Shown: positions 1 through 7,436, numbered from the stretch's first letter. The stretch is 21,542 bases of DNA from a virus (IMGVR_UViG_3300049893_002597:1-21542); one strand, 5' to 3'. Numbers and translations are program-made. Notes: generated by a model not told the origin, from the sequence alone.

Positions 1-424
1 CCTGCTTCGGGAACACTTCCATCTTGGGCTGGTCAACCAACACACGTACGGCACTGCCGACACGCATCAACTCCGTGGCTGGGCGGTACCGTGGGAGTAC
101 GACCCACACGTGGTAGCCCTTCTTGCCGGAGAACTCCAGCCCGATGGACTGGCTGGGTATGCCAAGCTCAAGGAGTGCCGTCATTACGGCACCCGCATCT
201 GCCTGCTTACCCGTGTCAATGTCGAAGACAAGCGTCCGTGCTGTGTCTCCGTTGAGCACGTAGGTACCCACGCTAATGTCCCCGCGCAGGTGCTTAGCCA
301 GCACGGCGGGTGTGAGTGGTTGACGGACGGGGCGGTAGCTCCCGTCTTCCTGCTGGAGGGCATACGCATTAGGGTTTCCCACCAGTCGCTTTAGATACGC
401 GACGTTTACGTCGTTTCCTGCCAC
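1..424 (-). CDS. Archaeo-eukaryotic-type (AEP) primase / prim-pol, partial (C-terminus beyond window)
   Basis: The minus strand reads open from a GTG at 424 to the window edge, giving 141 residues of an unfinished protein. The GTG is preceded by an AGGAAGG ribosome binding site. Visible AEP motifs, in order: a metal-binding VFDIDTG (Asp68 and Asp70), then EFSGKKGYHVWV (Ser99 to His105), then MEVFPKQ (Glu136). This spacing matches the AEP primase fold used by many phages and plasmids to synthesise primers. Its role is probably to prime replication for the family A polymerase encoded from 1232. The start lies 56 bases inside the end of the upstream endonuclease gene, in another frame, so the two are probably translationally coupled. 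Whether a helicase or PriCT domain follows cannot be seen. The motif triad makes the family fairly sure; subfamily is uncertain. Confidence 0.85.
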   Translation of the reverse strand, partial: MAGNDVNVAYLKRLVGNPNAYALQQEDGSYRPVRQPLTPAVLAKHLRGDISVGTYVLNGDTARTLVFDIDTGKQADAGAVMTALLELGIPSQSIGLEFSGKKGYHVWVVLPRYRPATELMRVGSAVRVLVDQPKMEVFPKQ

Positions 425-779
425 GCTTCTTCACCTTCCTTTCTGGTGCAAGCGGTGGTTCTGTGCCGTAGTTTGCGGCGAAGTATTCTTGCGCTGGTGT
501 CAACCTCAGGTACCGAATGGCGGCTTTGAAGAGGTCAATCTGGTCCTTGAACCACACCAGTCCACGGTTGCATTTGTGGCACAGCAGGCCCCGCACGTAG
601 TTAGACTTGTGGTCGTGGTCTACGTGCAAGGCCCGTGCGCCGGGTGACCTGCCACAGATGGCGCATACACCTCCCTGCTGGGCAAGCAAGCCTTCATAGT
701 CGGATAGACTCAGGCCGTACGTTCGCCTCAAGTAGTAGTCGCGCTTCTTTCGTCGGTCCTGTTCGCTGGTCACACCCAT
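369..779 (-). CDS. HNH endonuclease, recombination endonuclease VII family
   Basis: This 136-residue protein carries the endonuclease VII signature: CAICGR, then LHVDHDHKSNYVRGLLCH and KCNRGL, with two CXXC-type pairs binding structural zinc and the central DHDH as the catalytic beta-beta-alpha-metal core. In T4 the family resolves branched DNA before packaging; many phage homologues are also free-standing homing-type nucleases. The N-terminus is basic (DRRKKRDYYLRR), and the C-terminus is a Lys/Arg-rich tail (KKRGRKRRKRR) encoded over the ribosome binding site and first codons of the primase gene. The ATG at 779 is the first start after an in-frame stop and has no clear Shine-Dalgarno sequence; GTG at 773 is an alternative. 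Location beside primase and polymerase fits a replication or recombination role. Confidence 0.88.
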   Translation of the reverse strand: MGVTSEQDRRKKRDYYLRRTYGLSLSDYEGLLAQQGGVCAICGRSPGARALHVDHDHKSNYVRGLLCHKCNRGLVWFKDQIDLFKAAIRYLRLTPAQEYFAANYGTEPPLAPERKVKKRGRKRRKRRVSKATGGKP

Positions 780-819
780 TCTGCTGAATCGTCAACCCCA
801 CAGTCCGTGGAGGAACTGC

Positions 820-836
820 GCTCTCTTGAAGAGAGC
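820..836. other. Perfect hairpin in divergent spacer
   Basis: GCTCTCT-TGA-AGAGAGC is a perfect 7-bp inverted repeat with a 3-nt loop. It lies between the divergently oriented endonuclease gene (start 779) and the plus-strand gene starting near 900. It could be an operator or a transcript structure. No long T-run follows, so an intrinsic terminator is unlikely. Confidence 0.5.
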
Positions 837-899
837 TTGTTCCCCACGTCCCTCCACTCCCCCTGCCGGTCCCCCTCGGTTGACGTATCCGCATTGAGT

Positions 900-1247
900 A
901 TGAGAGTGCAGAGGGACGAGCTAGAGTGTGACGCGTGTGCCAAGCGGGTGGACCTAGATACACCCGAGGGCCTGACCCACGCACAGGCGTGGCTCGCAGT
1001 GCGTACCGTAGGCTCGTCACAGACCGAGTACATAGAGCACCTGCGCCAGCAGGGGCATGAGGTCACCACCATCATTGACATGCCGGAGGTGGTGAACGTC
1101 CGGGGAGACTACTGTTCAGTAGTCTGTGCCATCGAGGGGTTGACAGCGGCGGCAGTCTTGCTGGAAGTCAGCGACCAACCCCGTGCATCTGGTTTGAAAC
1201 CAGAGCATGTGGCCGAGACCCCGGAGGTAGAGTGGCCAACGAACTAG
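900..1247 (+). CDS. Small putative zinc-binding protein, function unknown
   Basis: The ATG at 900 gives 115 residues beginning MRVQRDELECDACAKR. A CXXC pair (Cys10, Cys13) and a CX3C pair (Cys72, Cys76) could together bind one zinc ion. Between them lies a mostly helical stretch with the motif EYIEHLRQQGHEV. No family is recognised. The frame is open further upstream to a GTG at 807, but the 807-899 segment overlaps the spacer hairpin and reads as low-quality protein, so the shorter start is preferred; neither has a strong ribosome binding site. The gene ends 16 bases inside the DNA polymerase gene and its last codons contain that gene's GGAGGT ribosome binding site, so the two are co-transcribed and probably coupled. 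A replication accessory role is inference from position only. Confidence 0.6.
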   Translation: MRVQRDELECDACAKRVDLDTPEGLTHAQAWLAVRTVGSSQTEYIEHLRQQGHEVTTIIDMPEVVNVRGDYCSVVCAIEGLTAAAVLLEVSDQPRASGLKPEHVAETPEVEWPTN

Positions 1248-3187
1248 CACTCGTATACGACATCGAGACTGATGGCATGCCATGGGATGGCGTGCTCCTG
1301 AACGTGGCATGGTGCATCGTGGACGGGGACGACATAGGCCCTATGCACTACGACCTTGGGCTAACTCCCACGCTTCGTGACCTGCTTAGGCAGGAAGACG
1401 TGGTCAAGGTGAGCCACACCAAGTACGACCCCCGATGGTTCCGCCTCACCGGCGTGGACGTGCGAGGCCAACTGCACGACACGCAGGTCATGGCGTGGAT
1501 TCTCAACGAGAATCAGGACCTCAGGCTTGAGGCACTGGTGCGCCAGTACCTAGGCAAGAAGATGGACAAGCGCATCCACACGGTGGCAGGACAGGTCCTG
1601 TTCCGGTGTGACAACGGCACCAGCGTACCGCTGGACGAGGCACCGCCTGACGAAATGGAGCGGTACAACAGGGCTGACACACAGCGCACCGCAGAACTGT
1701 ACGTACTGTTGCGCAACCTGATGCGGGAGACTGAATGGTGGGACTACTTCCTGTCGGAAGATGTACCCCTGACCCACGCTCTTCTGGAAATGGAGTGCAA
1801 CGGACTCCCGGTCAACCTCGACGAGACAGCTGACCTAGCTGCCGAGCTAGAGGTAGGCGTGGCAGACATACAGGCAGACATGTATGACATGTCCGGCCTG
1901 CCTCGTACCTTCAACTTCCGCAGCGGTGACCAGCTTTCTGGGTACCTGTTCAACAAGGTGTTCAGCGTGGCGTGGCGGGATGAGATTACGCCCGAAGAAC
2001 GCACGCTTCTCAAGGAGACAGGCCGGTCTCTTGAACGGTGGGTCGAAGACAACGTGGTCGTCGAGAAGGTGGGCCGGAGCTACGCTCACGGTACCCGCCT
2101 GCTCAAAGGCAGGGGGCTGAAGCGCACACCGCTGACTGACAGCGGCAAGCGTCCAGCCACGAGCACGCTTGAGCTTATGACCCTGCACGCTGGCGACGAG
2201 TTCGTCAAGGTGCTGGTGAAGTGGCGCAAGATGGACAAGCTGCTGACCACGTACATGTACAACTTCCCGAAGTTCAGCCACAAGTCCCGGCTGTACGGCA
2301 AGTTCAACCAGACGGGTACGAAGACGGGCAGGCTGTCGTCCTCGGGTCCGAACCTGCAGAACATCCCGGCACACGGTGAGTGGGGACCGAAGGTCCGGCA
2401 CCTGTTCCAAGCACCCGGTACCTCACGCCTCATAGTCGGGGACTACTCACAGCTGGAGCCACGCCTGATGGCACACTTCTCAGGCGACCCCGTGCTCACC
2501 GATGCGTACCAGACAGGCAAGGACGTGTACCTCGTGACAGCCGAAGGTATCTTCGGCAGGAAGGTAGACAAGCATGACGATGAGCGACAGATTGCGAAGA
2601 CCTTGGTCTTGGCTCTCGGGTATGGTGCAGGAGCAGCGAAGCTGGCGCAGATTCTGTCGGTCAATGGGTATCCGACATCCGAGCAGACAGCAAAGGGCTA
2701 CCTTCGTGAGCTGCAGACGCTCTATCATGTCCTCTTCGAGTGGAAGGACAGCATTATCGCCGTTGCTAAGCGCGACGGTTACGTCACTACTCTGGGGGGA
2801 AGACACCGGCGTCTTCGCTCAGCCTTCGGGGACAAGAAGAACTGGCGCAACATCGGGTACGGTGAGCGACAAGCAGTCAACGCCGTCATTCAAGGGTCTG
2901 CTGGGGACATTGTTAGACGAGTAGCTATCGAGACTCTGTCCACGTACCCCAACCTGCGCCCCCTTGCACAGGTACACGACGAGTTCGTGTGGCAGTACGA
3001 CAGGCCCGAGGTGTTCTACGTTGACCCCCTTGAAAGCTACTGCGCCACAGCGCATGGCTTCGACCTCGACGTACCACTCGTGTTCGAAGCTGACGTATGT
3101 CAGACATGGGCAGGCAAGGGAGGCACGGAGGTTGACATTGTTACCACAATGGACGACGAAGGACTGGAGGAAGAGTGGACTGGTTGA
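1232..3187 (+). CDS. polA: Family A DNA polymerase with 3'-5' exonuclease domain
   Basis: The 651-residue protein starts at GTG 1232 behind a GGAGGT site. The N-terminal DEDDy exonuclease shows YDIETDG (Asp10, Glu12), LHDTQV (Asp83) and YNRAD (Tyr145, Asp149), all intact, so proofreading should be active. The polymerase core shows TGRLSSSGPNLQNIP, motif A VGDYSQLEPR (Asp404), motif B RQIAKTLVLALGYG (Arg452, Lys456) and motif C QVHDEF (His582, Asp583). There is no 5'-3' exonuclease domain, as is usual for phage enzymes such as that of T7. The C-terminus ends in an acidic tail. It is the likely replicative polymerase, acting with the AEP primase encoded divergently at the left edge. The next gene starts inside its last codons. 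Confidence 0.97.
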   Translation: MANELALVYDIETDGMPWDGVLLNVAWCIVDGDDIGPMHYDLGLTPTLRDLLRQEDVVKVSHTKYDPRWFRLTGVDVRGQLHDTQVMAWILNENQDLRLEALVRQYLGKKMDKRIHTVAGQVLFRCDNGTSVPLDEAPPDEMERYNRADTQRTAELYVLLRNLMRETEWWDYFLSEDVPLTHALLEMECNGLPVNLDETADLAAELEVGVADIQADMYDMSGLPRTFNFRSGDQLSGYLFNKVFSVAWRDEITPEERTLLKETGRSLERWVEDNVVVEKVGRSYAHGTRLLKGRGLKRTPLTDSGKRPATSTLELMTLHAGDEFVKVLVKWRKMDKLLTTYMYNFPKFSHKSRLYGKFNQTGTKTGRLSSSGPNLQNIPAHGEWGPKVRHLFQAPGTSRLIVGDYSQLEPRLMAHFSGDPVLTDAYQTGKDVYLVTAEGIFGRKVDKHDDERQIAKTLVLALGYGAGAAKLAQILSVNGYPTSEQTAKGYLRELQTLYHVLFEWKDSIIAVAKRDGYVTTLGGRHRRLRSAFGDKKNWRNIGYGERQAVNAVIQGSAGDIVRRVAIETLSTYPNLRPLAQVHDEFVWQYDRPEVFYVDPLESYCATAHGFDLDVPLVFEADVCQTWAGKGGTEVDIVTTMDDEGLEEEWTG

Positions 3188-3315
3188 GAGCAGACATCAC
3201 ACCGTTCGTGCTGGCATGCTTCGGACTCGTGGCATGCAACACGGCGTGGGTAGTGTTCATGGCCCTGCGTAACAGGGACCGTGACGACGGACCCGATGGG
3301 GGTTGCTGTGCGTGA
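3175..3315 (+). CDS. 46-residue single-span membrane protein
   Basis: A GTG at 3175 sits behind a strong GGAGG at 3166-3170 and overlaps the polymerase stop by 13 bases in another frame. The product starts MDWLRADITPFVLACFGL. One hydrophobic segment (about residues 8-31) is followed by a charged RNRDRDD tail, which predicts a single transmembrane helix with a cytoplasmic C-terminus. The next gene overlaps it by 35 bases. No family is recognised. Phage micro-membrane proteins can be holin-like, superinfection-exclusion or host-modifying proteins, but nothing here decides between these. The strong ribosome binding site and hydrophobic pattern are the main support for it being real. Confidence 0.65.
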   Translation: MDWLRADITPFVLACFGLVACNTAWVVFMALRNRDRDDGPDGGCCA

Positions 3316-3739
3316 GGTCGAGGACCGGCTGCGCAAGTGCCCCACCTGTCTAGGCGACCTGCCTGAGGAAGGGCTGGGTCTCCGTGACTTCAAGTGGATT
3401 GAGTCTGCGCTACCCGGCAGAGCCGGAGCTAGCGACATTGACTTCGTCCTTGAGCAGAGCAAGACTGGACGCGTGCTAATCATCGAGCACAAACCTGACA
3501 TGCCGGGGCAACTGCCCATGGGTCAGCGCATCATGCTCAAGCGATTCGTACGTGTCGAAGGGTTCGACGTGTGGATTGCGTGGGAGGAAGACGACCACAT
3601 GCACGTCAAGGTTGGAGCGATGGACCGCAACGGGCAGGTCCCCTTCATCGAGCGCATGCCCGTCGAGAAGTTCAGGGTGCGTGTCACCGAGTGGTGGCAG
3701 GCGGGGTTCGACACCCACAGCCCGACACCCACAACGTAG
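3281..3739 (+). CDS. Putative PD-(D/E)XK-type nuclease
   Basis: The 152-residue frame begins at GTG 3281, with ATG 3296 and GTG 3308 as in-frame alternatives; AGGG at 3274-3277 slightly favours the first. The central part reads SDIDFVLEQ, then RVLIIEHKPD: an acidic residue (Asp54) about 15 residues before a hydrophobic strand ending in Glu-His-Lys (Glu69, Lys71). This is the layout of the PD-(D/E)XK nuclease core. A strand FDVWIAWEEDD follows, as in small phage endonucleases and resolvases of this superfamily. An N-terminal CPTC could be half of a zinc site. Location directly after the polymerase supports a replication or recombination nuclease. The superfamily call is by motif and gene order only; a fold comparison would decide it. 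Confidence 0.55.
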   Translation: MTTDPMGVAVREVEDRLRKCPTCLGDLPEEGLGLRDFKWIESALPGRAGASDIDFVLEQSKTGRVLIIEHKPDMPGQLPMGQRIMLKRFVRVEGFDVWIAWEEDDHMHVKVGAMDRNGQVPFIERMPVEKFRVRVTEWWQAGFDTHSPTPTT

Positions 3740-3755
3740 GAAAGGAAGGTGGTAC

Positions 3756-4097
3756 ATGCCTAGGCACGTGTACACGGTACGTATGGAGCCGGAAGAGTAC
3801 TGGCTGCTGGTCGAACTGGCAGACGAGGCGTCCGACTTCAAGAGCAAGGCGGACAAGTGGGCCGAGGTGCGTGACGAGGTAGTCTCGTTCCAGTCCATGG
3901 CTGCGAACAACATACCCCCGTCACCCCTGCCTGAGGGAGACTGGGACTACCCAGTCAGCCGCAGGTTCGCGGACTGCGGGTCCTCGATGGTGTACCTAGT
4001 CGGGGAAATGAAGGGCTTGTCGGAAAGGCCCCGCATCAAGGAGCTGCTGGCCAGTCTGAAAGACTACGGGTACATCCCCGTGTCTATGGTGGTGTAG
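3756..4097 (+). CDS. Hypothetical protein (113 aa), end of replication block
   Basis: The ATG at 3756 follows an AAGGAAGGT ribosome binding site 16 bases after the nuclease stop codon. The product begins MPRHVYTVRMEPEEYWLLVE and is a soluble, mixed-charge protein without obvious motif. It contains an acidic/aromatic stretch (EGDWDYPVS) and a helical ERPRIKELLASLKDYGY near the C-terminus. A longer open frame upstream overlaps the nuclease gene and lacks a ribosome binding site, so it is ignored. It is the last gene of the plus-strand left block and is followed by the convergent terminator region. No function can be assigned. Confidence 0.75.
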   Translation: MPRHVYTVRMEPEEYWLLVELADEASDFKSKADKWAEVRDEVVSFQSMAANNIPPSPLPEGDWDYPVSRRFADCGSSMVYLVGEMKGLSERPRIKELLASLKDYGYIPVSMVV

Positions 4098-4172
4098 CAC
4101 CCATGCCCTAAGCACGCAGGGTGGGGGTTCGCCCTGAAAGGGCAACTGCTGATGCCTCGGCGGACCTCCTAT

Positions 4173-4189
4173 CAGTAGCCCTGCTACTG
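4173..4189. other. Hairpin in convergent spacer
   Basis: CAGTAGC-CCT-GCTACTG is a perfect 7-bp stem with a triloop closed by C-G. It lies between the end of the plus block (4097) and the terminator at 4225. It has the same shape as the many hairpins further right in the minus block. The rest of 4098-4224 shows no open frame with a start site and no tRNA. Confidence 0.5.
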
Positions 4190-4224
4190 CCCGATGTGTG
4201 AAAAGCGGAGGGCGGCGCAACAAA

Positions 4225-4252
4225 GAAGGCCCCGGCGAAAGCCGGGGCCTTC
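4225..4252. terminator. Bidirectional-type terminator hairpin between convergent blocks
   Basis: A perfect 12-bp GC-rich stem (GAAGGCCCCGGC pairing with GCCGGGGCCTTC) is capped by a GAAA tetraloop. It sits in the only convergent junction of the window, between genes ending at 4097 (plus) and 4269 (minus). The run AAAG before the stem gives a short U-tract for minus transcripts, and the plus side has TTCT, so it could stop transcription from both sides. Confidence 0.85.
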
Positions 4253-4268
4253 TGCGTACCTGCTGCTA

Positions 4269-4565
4269 CTACTGCTGGACCATGTCCACCAGTTCGAGGG
4301 ACTCTAGTGAGTACCACACGTTGTCCATCACGAGGTCGTCGGAGAGCAGGGCCTTCCGAAGCTTTGCTTCGTCAACTATCTTCACGGCACCCTTCTTCGC
4401 CAGCTCCCTAACGCTCAGGCTACGCCCGTCGAAGGACTCGTACAACGTAGACATCACGCGGTCAGCCTGAGCCTTGGTACCCTTGAACGTGACGACGATA
4501 GTCGTGTCCTTGCCCGCAGGCTTAGCGGCCTTCTTGGTCGCGGCCTTCTTCTTACCGGCAGCCAT
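4269..4565 (-). CDS. Small basic protein with Lys/Ala-rich N-terminus, function unknown
   Basis: This 98-residue protein starts at ATG 4565 behind AAGGAGGT. Residues 1-20 are a Lys/Ala/Pro tail (MAAGKKKAATKKAAKPAGK) resembling the tails of bacterial and phage histone-like proteins. The remainder, TTIVVTFKGTKAQADRVMST onwards, looks like a compact alpha/beta domain. A nucleic-acid-binding role is suggested by the basic tail; the folded part matches no family I recognise. The start overlaps the stop of the preceding minus gene (TGATG), so it is translated in the same operon. It is the last gene of the minus block and ends just before the convergent terminator. A second protein with such a tail lies at the other end of the same block (10808-11488). 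Confidence 0.8.
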   Translation of the reverse strand: MAAGKKKAATKKAAKPAGKDTTIVVTFKGTKAQADRVMSTLYESFDGRSLSVRELAKKGAVKIVDEAKLRKALLSDDLVMDNVWYSLESLELVDMVQQ

Positions 4566-4756
4566 CAGCTACCTCCTTCCGCCCGTGACCGGGCTTCCTT
4601 CGTGGCCTTGCGGTCCACGCGTAGTTGCCGAGGGTCGAAGAACCTAGCGTGTCCGTAGGACACGTCCCGGCAGTCAACCTTGGTGTCTTCCACCCTGAGT
4701 ACCCGGAACCTCCGTCCCGGGTACAACAGGTGGCGTACTATGTCGCCTACCTTCAC
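4565..4756 (-). CDS. Hypothetical 63-residue protein
   Basis: GTG at 4756 overlaps the stop of the DUF932-like gene in a GTGA arrangement, and the stop overlaps the next start in TGATG. The product begins MKVGDIVRHLLYPGRRFRVL. The pattern VGDIVRH, RFRVLRVEDTKVDCRDV suggests a small beta-barrel (SH3- or KOW-like) fold, and the C-terminus is basic. That fold suggestion is inference from strand pattern alone. Tight coupling on both sides supports it being a true gene. Confidence 0.7.
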   Translation of the reverse strand: MKVGDIVRHLLYPGRRFRVLRVEDTKVDCRDVSYGHARFFDPRQLRVDRKATKEARSRAEGGS

Positions 4757-5706
4757 GACGCGGCGACCTCCCGAACCAGCGGCAGCAGCTGGTCCTTGAA
4801 CTTGTCACGCGTCAGAAGCTGACGGGCGAACAAGGTGTCCGAGTTGCGGTACTGGCGGTACCAGTCGAGGTACTCGATGCCAGCTTGGAACAGCCCGTAG
4901 GCCGTGAGCTTGTGCTCTTCGGGTATGGTGCGTCCGTCAAGGATGCGGTTCACAGAACCACGCGCCTTCCGGATGTTGGTCACCACCCTGTCCGACACGA
5001 TTCCCTCTGCCTCCGGCATCGGGATGAACTGACGGACGAACTGCTCCCTCTGCGCAACCGTGATGGGCGTGTTGGCAAGGTCCGTAGCCAGCTCGATGTA
5101 CTGCTGGAAGTCCTGCCTCGTCTTGAGGATGGCTCCCTTCGCAGCCTCGATACGCTCGACCACGTTACCCGTGTGGCGGAACCGGAATCCGACACCGTCC
5201 TTCTTCGCCTTCTTCTCTGCATACTGCAGAGTGTTGGCGCATTGGACCCTGACCTTGGTCGGCACAATCTTCCACGCACCTGACCCGTCGTGGCTCCAAT
5301 GGAGCAGCATCCACGGAAGCGTAGGACTCAGGTCACCCGGGACGTACTGCGGCTCGTCGAGCAGCAGCATAATCCAGCAGATGGCTCCGTCCTTTAGGAC
5401 ACCAGCGGTCTCGACCTTGGCACCCCGGCCAACGAGGGTCTCGACGATGTCCCAACCCACGCTGTTCTGCACCGGAGCATACGTGTCCTTCGCCATGTGC
5501 AGGACGACCTCGGTGTCGTCACGCACGATGGCCTTCCAGTCCTCGACCAGCTTGCCACCTACGGTGACGGGCTTCTCAATCACCGTGAAGTTGTGGCCAG
5601 CCAGATACGGGGCGTAGACAAGGTCCGGGTAGTCCGACAGGACCACGCCCTTGTTGTGCCACATCGGCTCTCTTACAGAGAAGCCGCTCGTGAAGTAATC
5701 GCTCAC
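4753..5706 (-). CDS. DUF932 / phage-plasmid-like protein (TIGR03299-type)
   Basis: The 317-residue protein starts at GTG 5706 in a GTGA overlap with the previous gene. Its N-terminus has REPMWHNKGVVL, and later come the segments TYAPVQNSVGWDIVETLV, KIVPTKVRVQCANTL and FRFRHTGNVVERI. These fit the DUF932 family of phage- and plasmid-encoded proteins, where an Arg/Pro-Trp-His start, a conserved VQN segment and an R-V-CxNT strand recur. Length agrees with the family (roughly 250-400 residues). Function is not established; members often sit near recombination or anti-restriction genes. No catalytic motif is evident. Confidence 0.8.
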   Translation of the reverse strand: MSDYFTSGFSVREPMWHNKGVVLSDYPDLVYAPYLAGHNFTVIEKPVTVGGKLVEDWKAIVRDDTEVVLHMAKDTYAPVQNSVGWDIVETLVGRGAKVETAGVLKDGAICWIMLLLDEPQYVPGDLSPTLPWMLLHWSHDGSGAWKIVPTKVRVQCANTLQYAEKKAKKDGVGFRFRHTGNVVERIEAAKGAILKTRQDFQQYIELATDLANTPITVAQREQFVRQFIPMPEAEGIVSDRVVTNIRKARGSVNRILDGRTIPEEHKLTAYGLFQAGIEYLDWYRQYRNSDTLFARQLLTRDKFKDQLLPLVREVAAS

Positions 5707-6101
5707 TCCTCATCCCACCTTTCCCACCACACGTCACTCGTAGTGGCTATCAGTTCCGTTGGTTCACCACGCACAACCTTGAGCCACATCCTAGCCTCGG
5801 GCTGGTACTTCATACCAGAGACACGGAAGTCGGCGGGGTCCAGCAAGTAGTGCCATGCCACGCCGTTGCCTTCGGCAACCACCTGACTGTCGAGGTAGTC
5901 ACCTTTGTCGCAGATTGCAAGAGCTATGCTCTTCATTCCGGGCTGCTCCGCCAGCCACTCCACGGTTCCTTTCTCTGGCACGCGTGGTGTCTTCGACATA
6001 CGCTGGTACACGAGGTTGTCGTTGACGTGTACGGTTACACCGGACGCGTCTTCGTTGACCACGATTCGGGCCAGCTCAAGGTCCACTTCGATGTGTCTCA
6101 T
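5703..6101 (-). CDS. Hypothetical protein (132 aa)
   Basis: It starts at ATG 6101 in an ATGA overlap with the helix-turn-helix gene and ends in a GTGA overlap with the DUF932-like gene, so it is locked into the operon. The product begins MRHIEVDLELARIVVNED and reads as an acidic alpha/beta protein ending in a Trp-rich SDVWWERWDEE. A preceding GGAGGT lies at the usual distance. No family is recognised. Confidence 0.75.
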   Translation of the reverse strand: MRHIEVDLELARIVVNEDASGVTVHVNDNLVYQRMSKTPRVPEKGTVEWLAEQPGMKSIALAICDKGDYLDSQVVAEGNGVAWHYLLDPADFRVSGMKYQPEARMWLKVVRGEPTELIATTSDVWWERWDEE

Positions 6102-6592
6102 CGCACCTCCTTCAACTCTGCGTACTCCGCAGGGGTGATGTCCCCTCTGTCCAGCAGCTCGTCGGCGGTTACTCCGTAACCACGCTTGACGTGCTCGTAC
6201 TCCCCGTACAGGGCGTCCAGCATCAGGGCCATGGCCTTCTTCGCTTTCAGGAATCGCTTGTGTACGGCTTGCCGTGACACCTGTTCCTCACGTGCGATGG
6301 CACTGATGGTACGTCCCTCCCAGAACACCTTGCGTAGCAAGGCATACTGGTTGTCGGTCAAGCCCCGGTGCATCACGAACTCGACACGTTCCCGCAGGTT
6401 CAACTGCTCCGCAGTCAACGCGTACTCGCTCTGGATGCCGGGGACTGACCCGACGAGGGGACGGAACGTCCCCCCGCCTTCGAACATCGCTTGCTCTGCG
6501 ACCCGAGCATCACCGTCGAAGAAGAAGAACTCGCCCCTTGGGCGGAACTCCAGCTGTTCGGCCTTGCTTGGGAGGCGTACGGCTTCGCTCAC
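6098..6592 (-). CDS. Helix-turn-helix protein with sigma-70 region 4-like domain
   Basis: GTG 6592 (behind GGGAGG, overlapping the preceding stop as GTGA) gives 164 residues; a longer frame upstream lacks a ribosome binding site. Residues 77-122 read as a helix-turn-helix of the sigma factor region 4/RinA-like type: GLTDNQYALLRKVFWEGRTI, then SAIAREEQVSRQAVHKRF. The turn and recognition helix (VSRQAVHKRFLKAKKAM) are typical. The N-terminal 75 residues are unrelated and include an EFFFFDGD stretch. There is no region 2, so it is not a complete sigma factor; a transcription regulator of phage genes, or a region-4-like anti- or co-sigma protein, is more likely. The C-terminal tail is acidic. Confidence 0.75.
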   Translation of the reverse strand: MSEAVRLPSKAEQLEFRPRGEFFFFDGDARVAEQAMFEGGGTFRPLVGSVPGIQSEYALTAEQLNLRERVEFVMHRGLTDNQYALLRKVFWEGRTISAIAREEQVSRQAVHKRFLKAKKAMALMLDALYGEYEHVKRGYGVTADELLDRGDITPAEYAELKEVR

Positions 6593-7134
6593 ACTTCCTC
6601 CCAGTCTGCGTCCATGACCTCGCACTCTTCCAACTCGGTGGCGTACTCGTTCTTCGACGCGTAGTACGGGTCGAAGTCCTGCGAGAGGTCTCCGGTGACG
6701 TACCGGAACACGTCGTCGTCATCGTAGATGTCGAAGTCAAGGTCGTTGGCGTCCAACTCGAACTCTTGCGAGTACTCCGTGGACGTAACTTCACGCACTT
6801 GGAACGTGACCATGATGTTACGCGACTTGACCTCAAGGTCCTCGTCGTTGACGACTACGTCGTACCCGGTGACCGTGGTGATGGTCTCCGGAGCCTTGTC
6901 GGGGGCCAAGTCGGACCCGTCCGTGTTCTCCGGTGTAACCTCACGTGTGTTGACCACGATGCTGGAGTCCAGCGAGTACTTGAACTTCGTTCCGAGCTGC
7001 TTAGCCATGGCTTCGGCAGCTTCCGCGACAGCCATGGCGACGCTGTCGCTACCGGGGTACATGCCCTCCACGTCGAAGGCTATGCCGACCTGTACCCTGC
7101 CCTCTGCACCACACTCGTTGTTGACCTTGCTCAC
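6589..7134 (-). CDS. Acidic protein, function unknown (181 aa)
   Basis: GTG 7134 follows GGAGGT and overlaps the stop of the preceding gene (GTGA). The protein begins MSKVNNECGAEGRVQVGIAF. Its middle includes an Ala-rich helix (VAMAVAEAAEAMAKQLG) and its second half is strongly acidic (DANDLDFDIYDDDD). Such charge is common in phage inhibitors that mimic DNA, but no specific family is recognised and the idea is untested. Gene order shows co-expression with the helix-turn-helix and DUF932-like proteins. Confidence 0.75.
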   Translation of the reverse strand: MSKVNNECGAEGRVQVGIAFDVEGMYPGSDSVAMAVAEAAEAMAKQLGTKFKYSLDSSIVVNTREVTPENTDGSDLAPDKAPETITTVTGYDVVVNDEDLEVKSRNIMVTFQVREVTSTEYSQEFELDANDLDFDIYDDDDVFRYVTGDLSQDFDPYYASKNEYATELEECEVMDADWEEV

Positions 7135-7394
7135 TTGCTACCTCCTTCGTAGCCGATGGTTCCGAAGCCAGGTTCCCAGCCTCCGTAGTGGATGTCGTCA
7201 GCCTCGACAACCACGCGAAGCTGCACGTAGTTACCGTCCGGCTGCTCGCACGTCCTGACCAGCTGCCCAATCAAGCTGTCACCTACGGTGAGCGAGGGGT
7301 TCTTGGCCCCACGAGACTCAGCTTGGGCTAGCAGGTCGCGGAGATTGCGTTCGCTAAGCGAAACGCGTATCTCCCCGTCTAGCCTTACATCCAT
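7131..7394 (-). CDS. Hypothetical protein (87 aa) downstream of the tRNA-like RNA
   Basis: ATG 7394 lies behind AAGGAGG; the frame is open further upstream, but that part runs through the structured RNA and is not protein-like. The product begins MDVRLDGEIRVSLSERNLRD and continues with a helix and several strands. A pattern of two beta strands, a LLAQAESR helix and VQLRVVVEAD suggests a small alpha/beta fold. No family is recognised. It is the first gene after the structured RNA at 7437-7550 and starts the coupled series reaching to 4269. Confidence 0.75.
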   Translation of the reverse strand: MDVRLDGEIRVSLSERNLRDLLAQAESRGAKNPSLTVGDSLIGQLVRTCEQPDGNYVQLRVVVEADDIHYGGWEPGFGTIGYEGGSK

Positions 7395-7412
7395 GCTGCC
7401 TCCTTCCATACG

Positions 7413-7433
7413 CGTGGTACCCAGTGTACCACG
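7413..7433 (-). other. Hairpin 3' of the tRNA-like RNA
   Basis: On the minus strand CGTGGTAC-ACTGG-GTACCACG forms a perfect 8-bp stem with a 5-nt loop. It begins three bases after the discriminator base of the tRNA-like element and ends 18 bases before the next start codon. No U-run follows. It could mark the 3' end for processing or limit transcript flow. Confidence 0.6.
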
Positions 7434-7436
7434 TAG

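Noticed and set aside
780-899. TTGACG motifs mirrored before both divergent starts (minus near 790, plus at 880-885)
   Set aside because: They lie only 10-14 bases before the start codons, too close for -35 elements of those genes, and no -10 sequences follow.
1847-2410. 187-residue open frame on the minus strand inside the polymerase gene
   Set aside because: It has no ribosome binding site and is antisense to conserved polymerase domains; it is an open shadow frame common in GC-rich DNA.
4098-4224. Possible small RNA or tRNA with a GGTTCG-like loop before the convergent terminator
   Set aside because: No acceptor stem or full cloverleaf can be drawn; only the short hairpin at 4173-4189 is supported.
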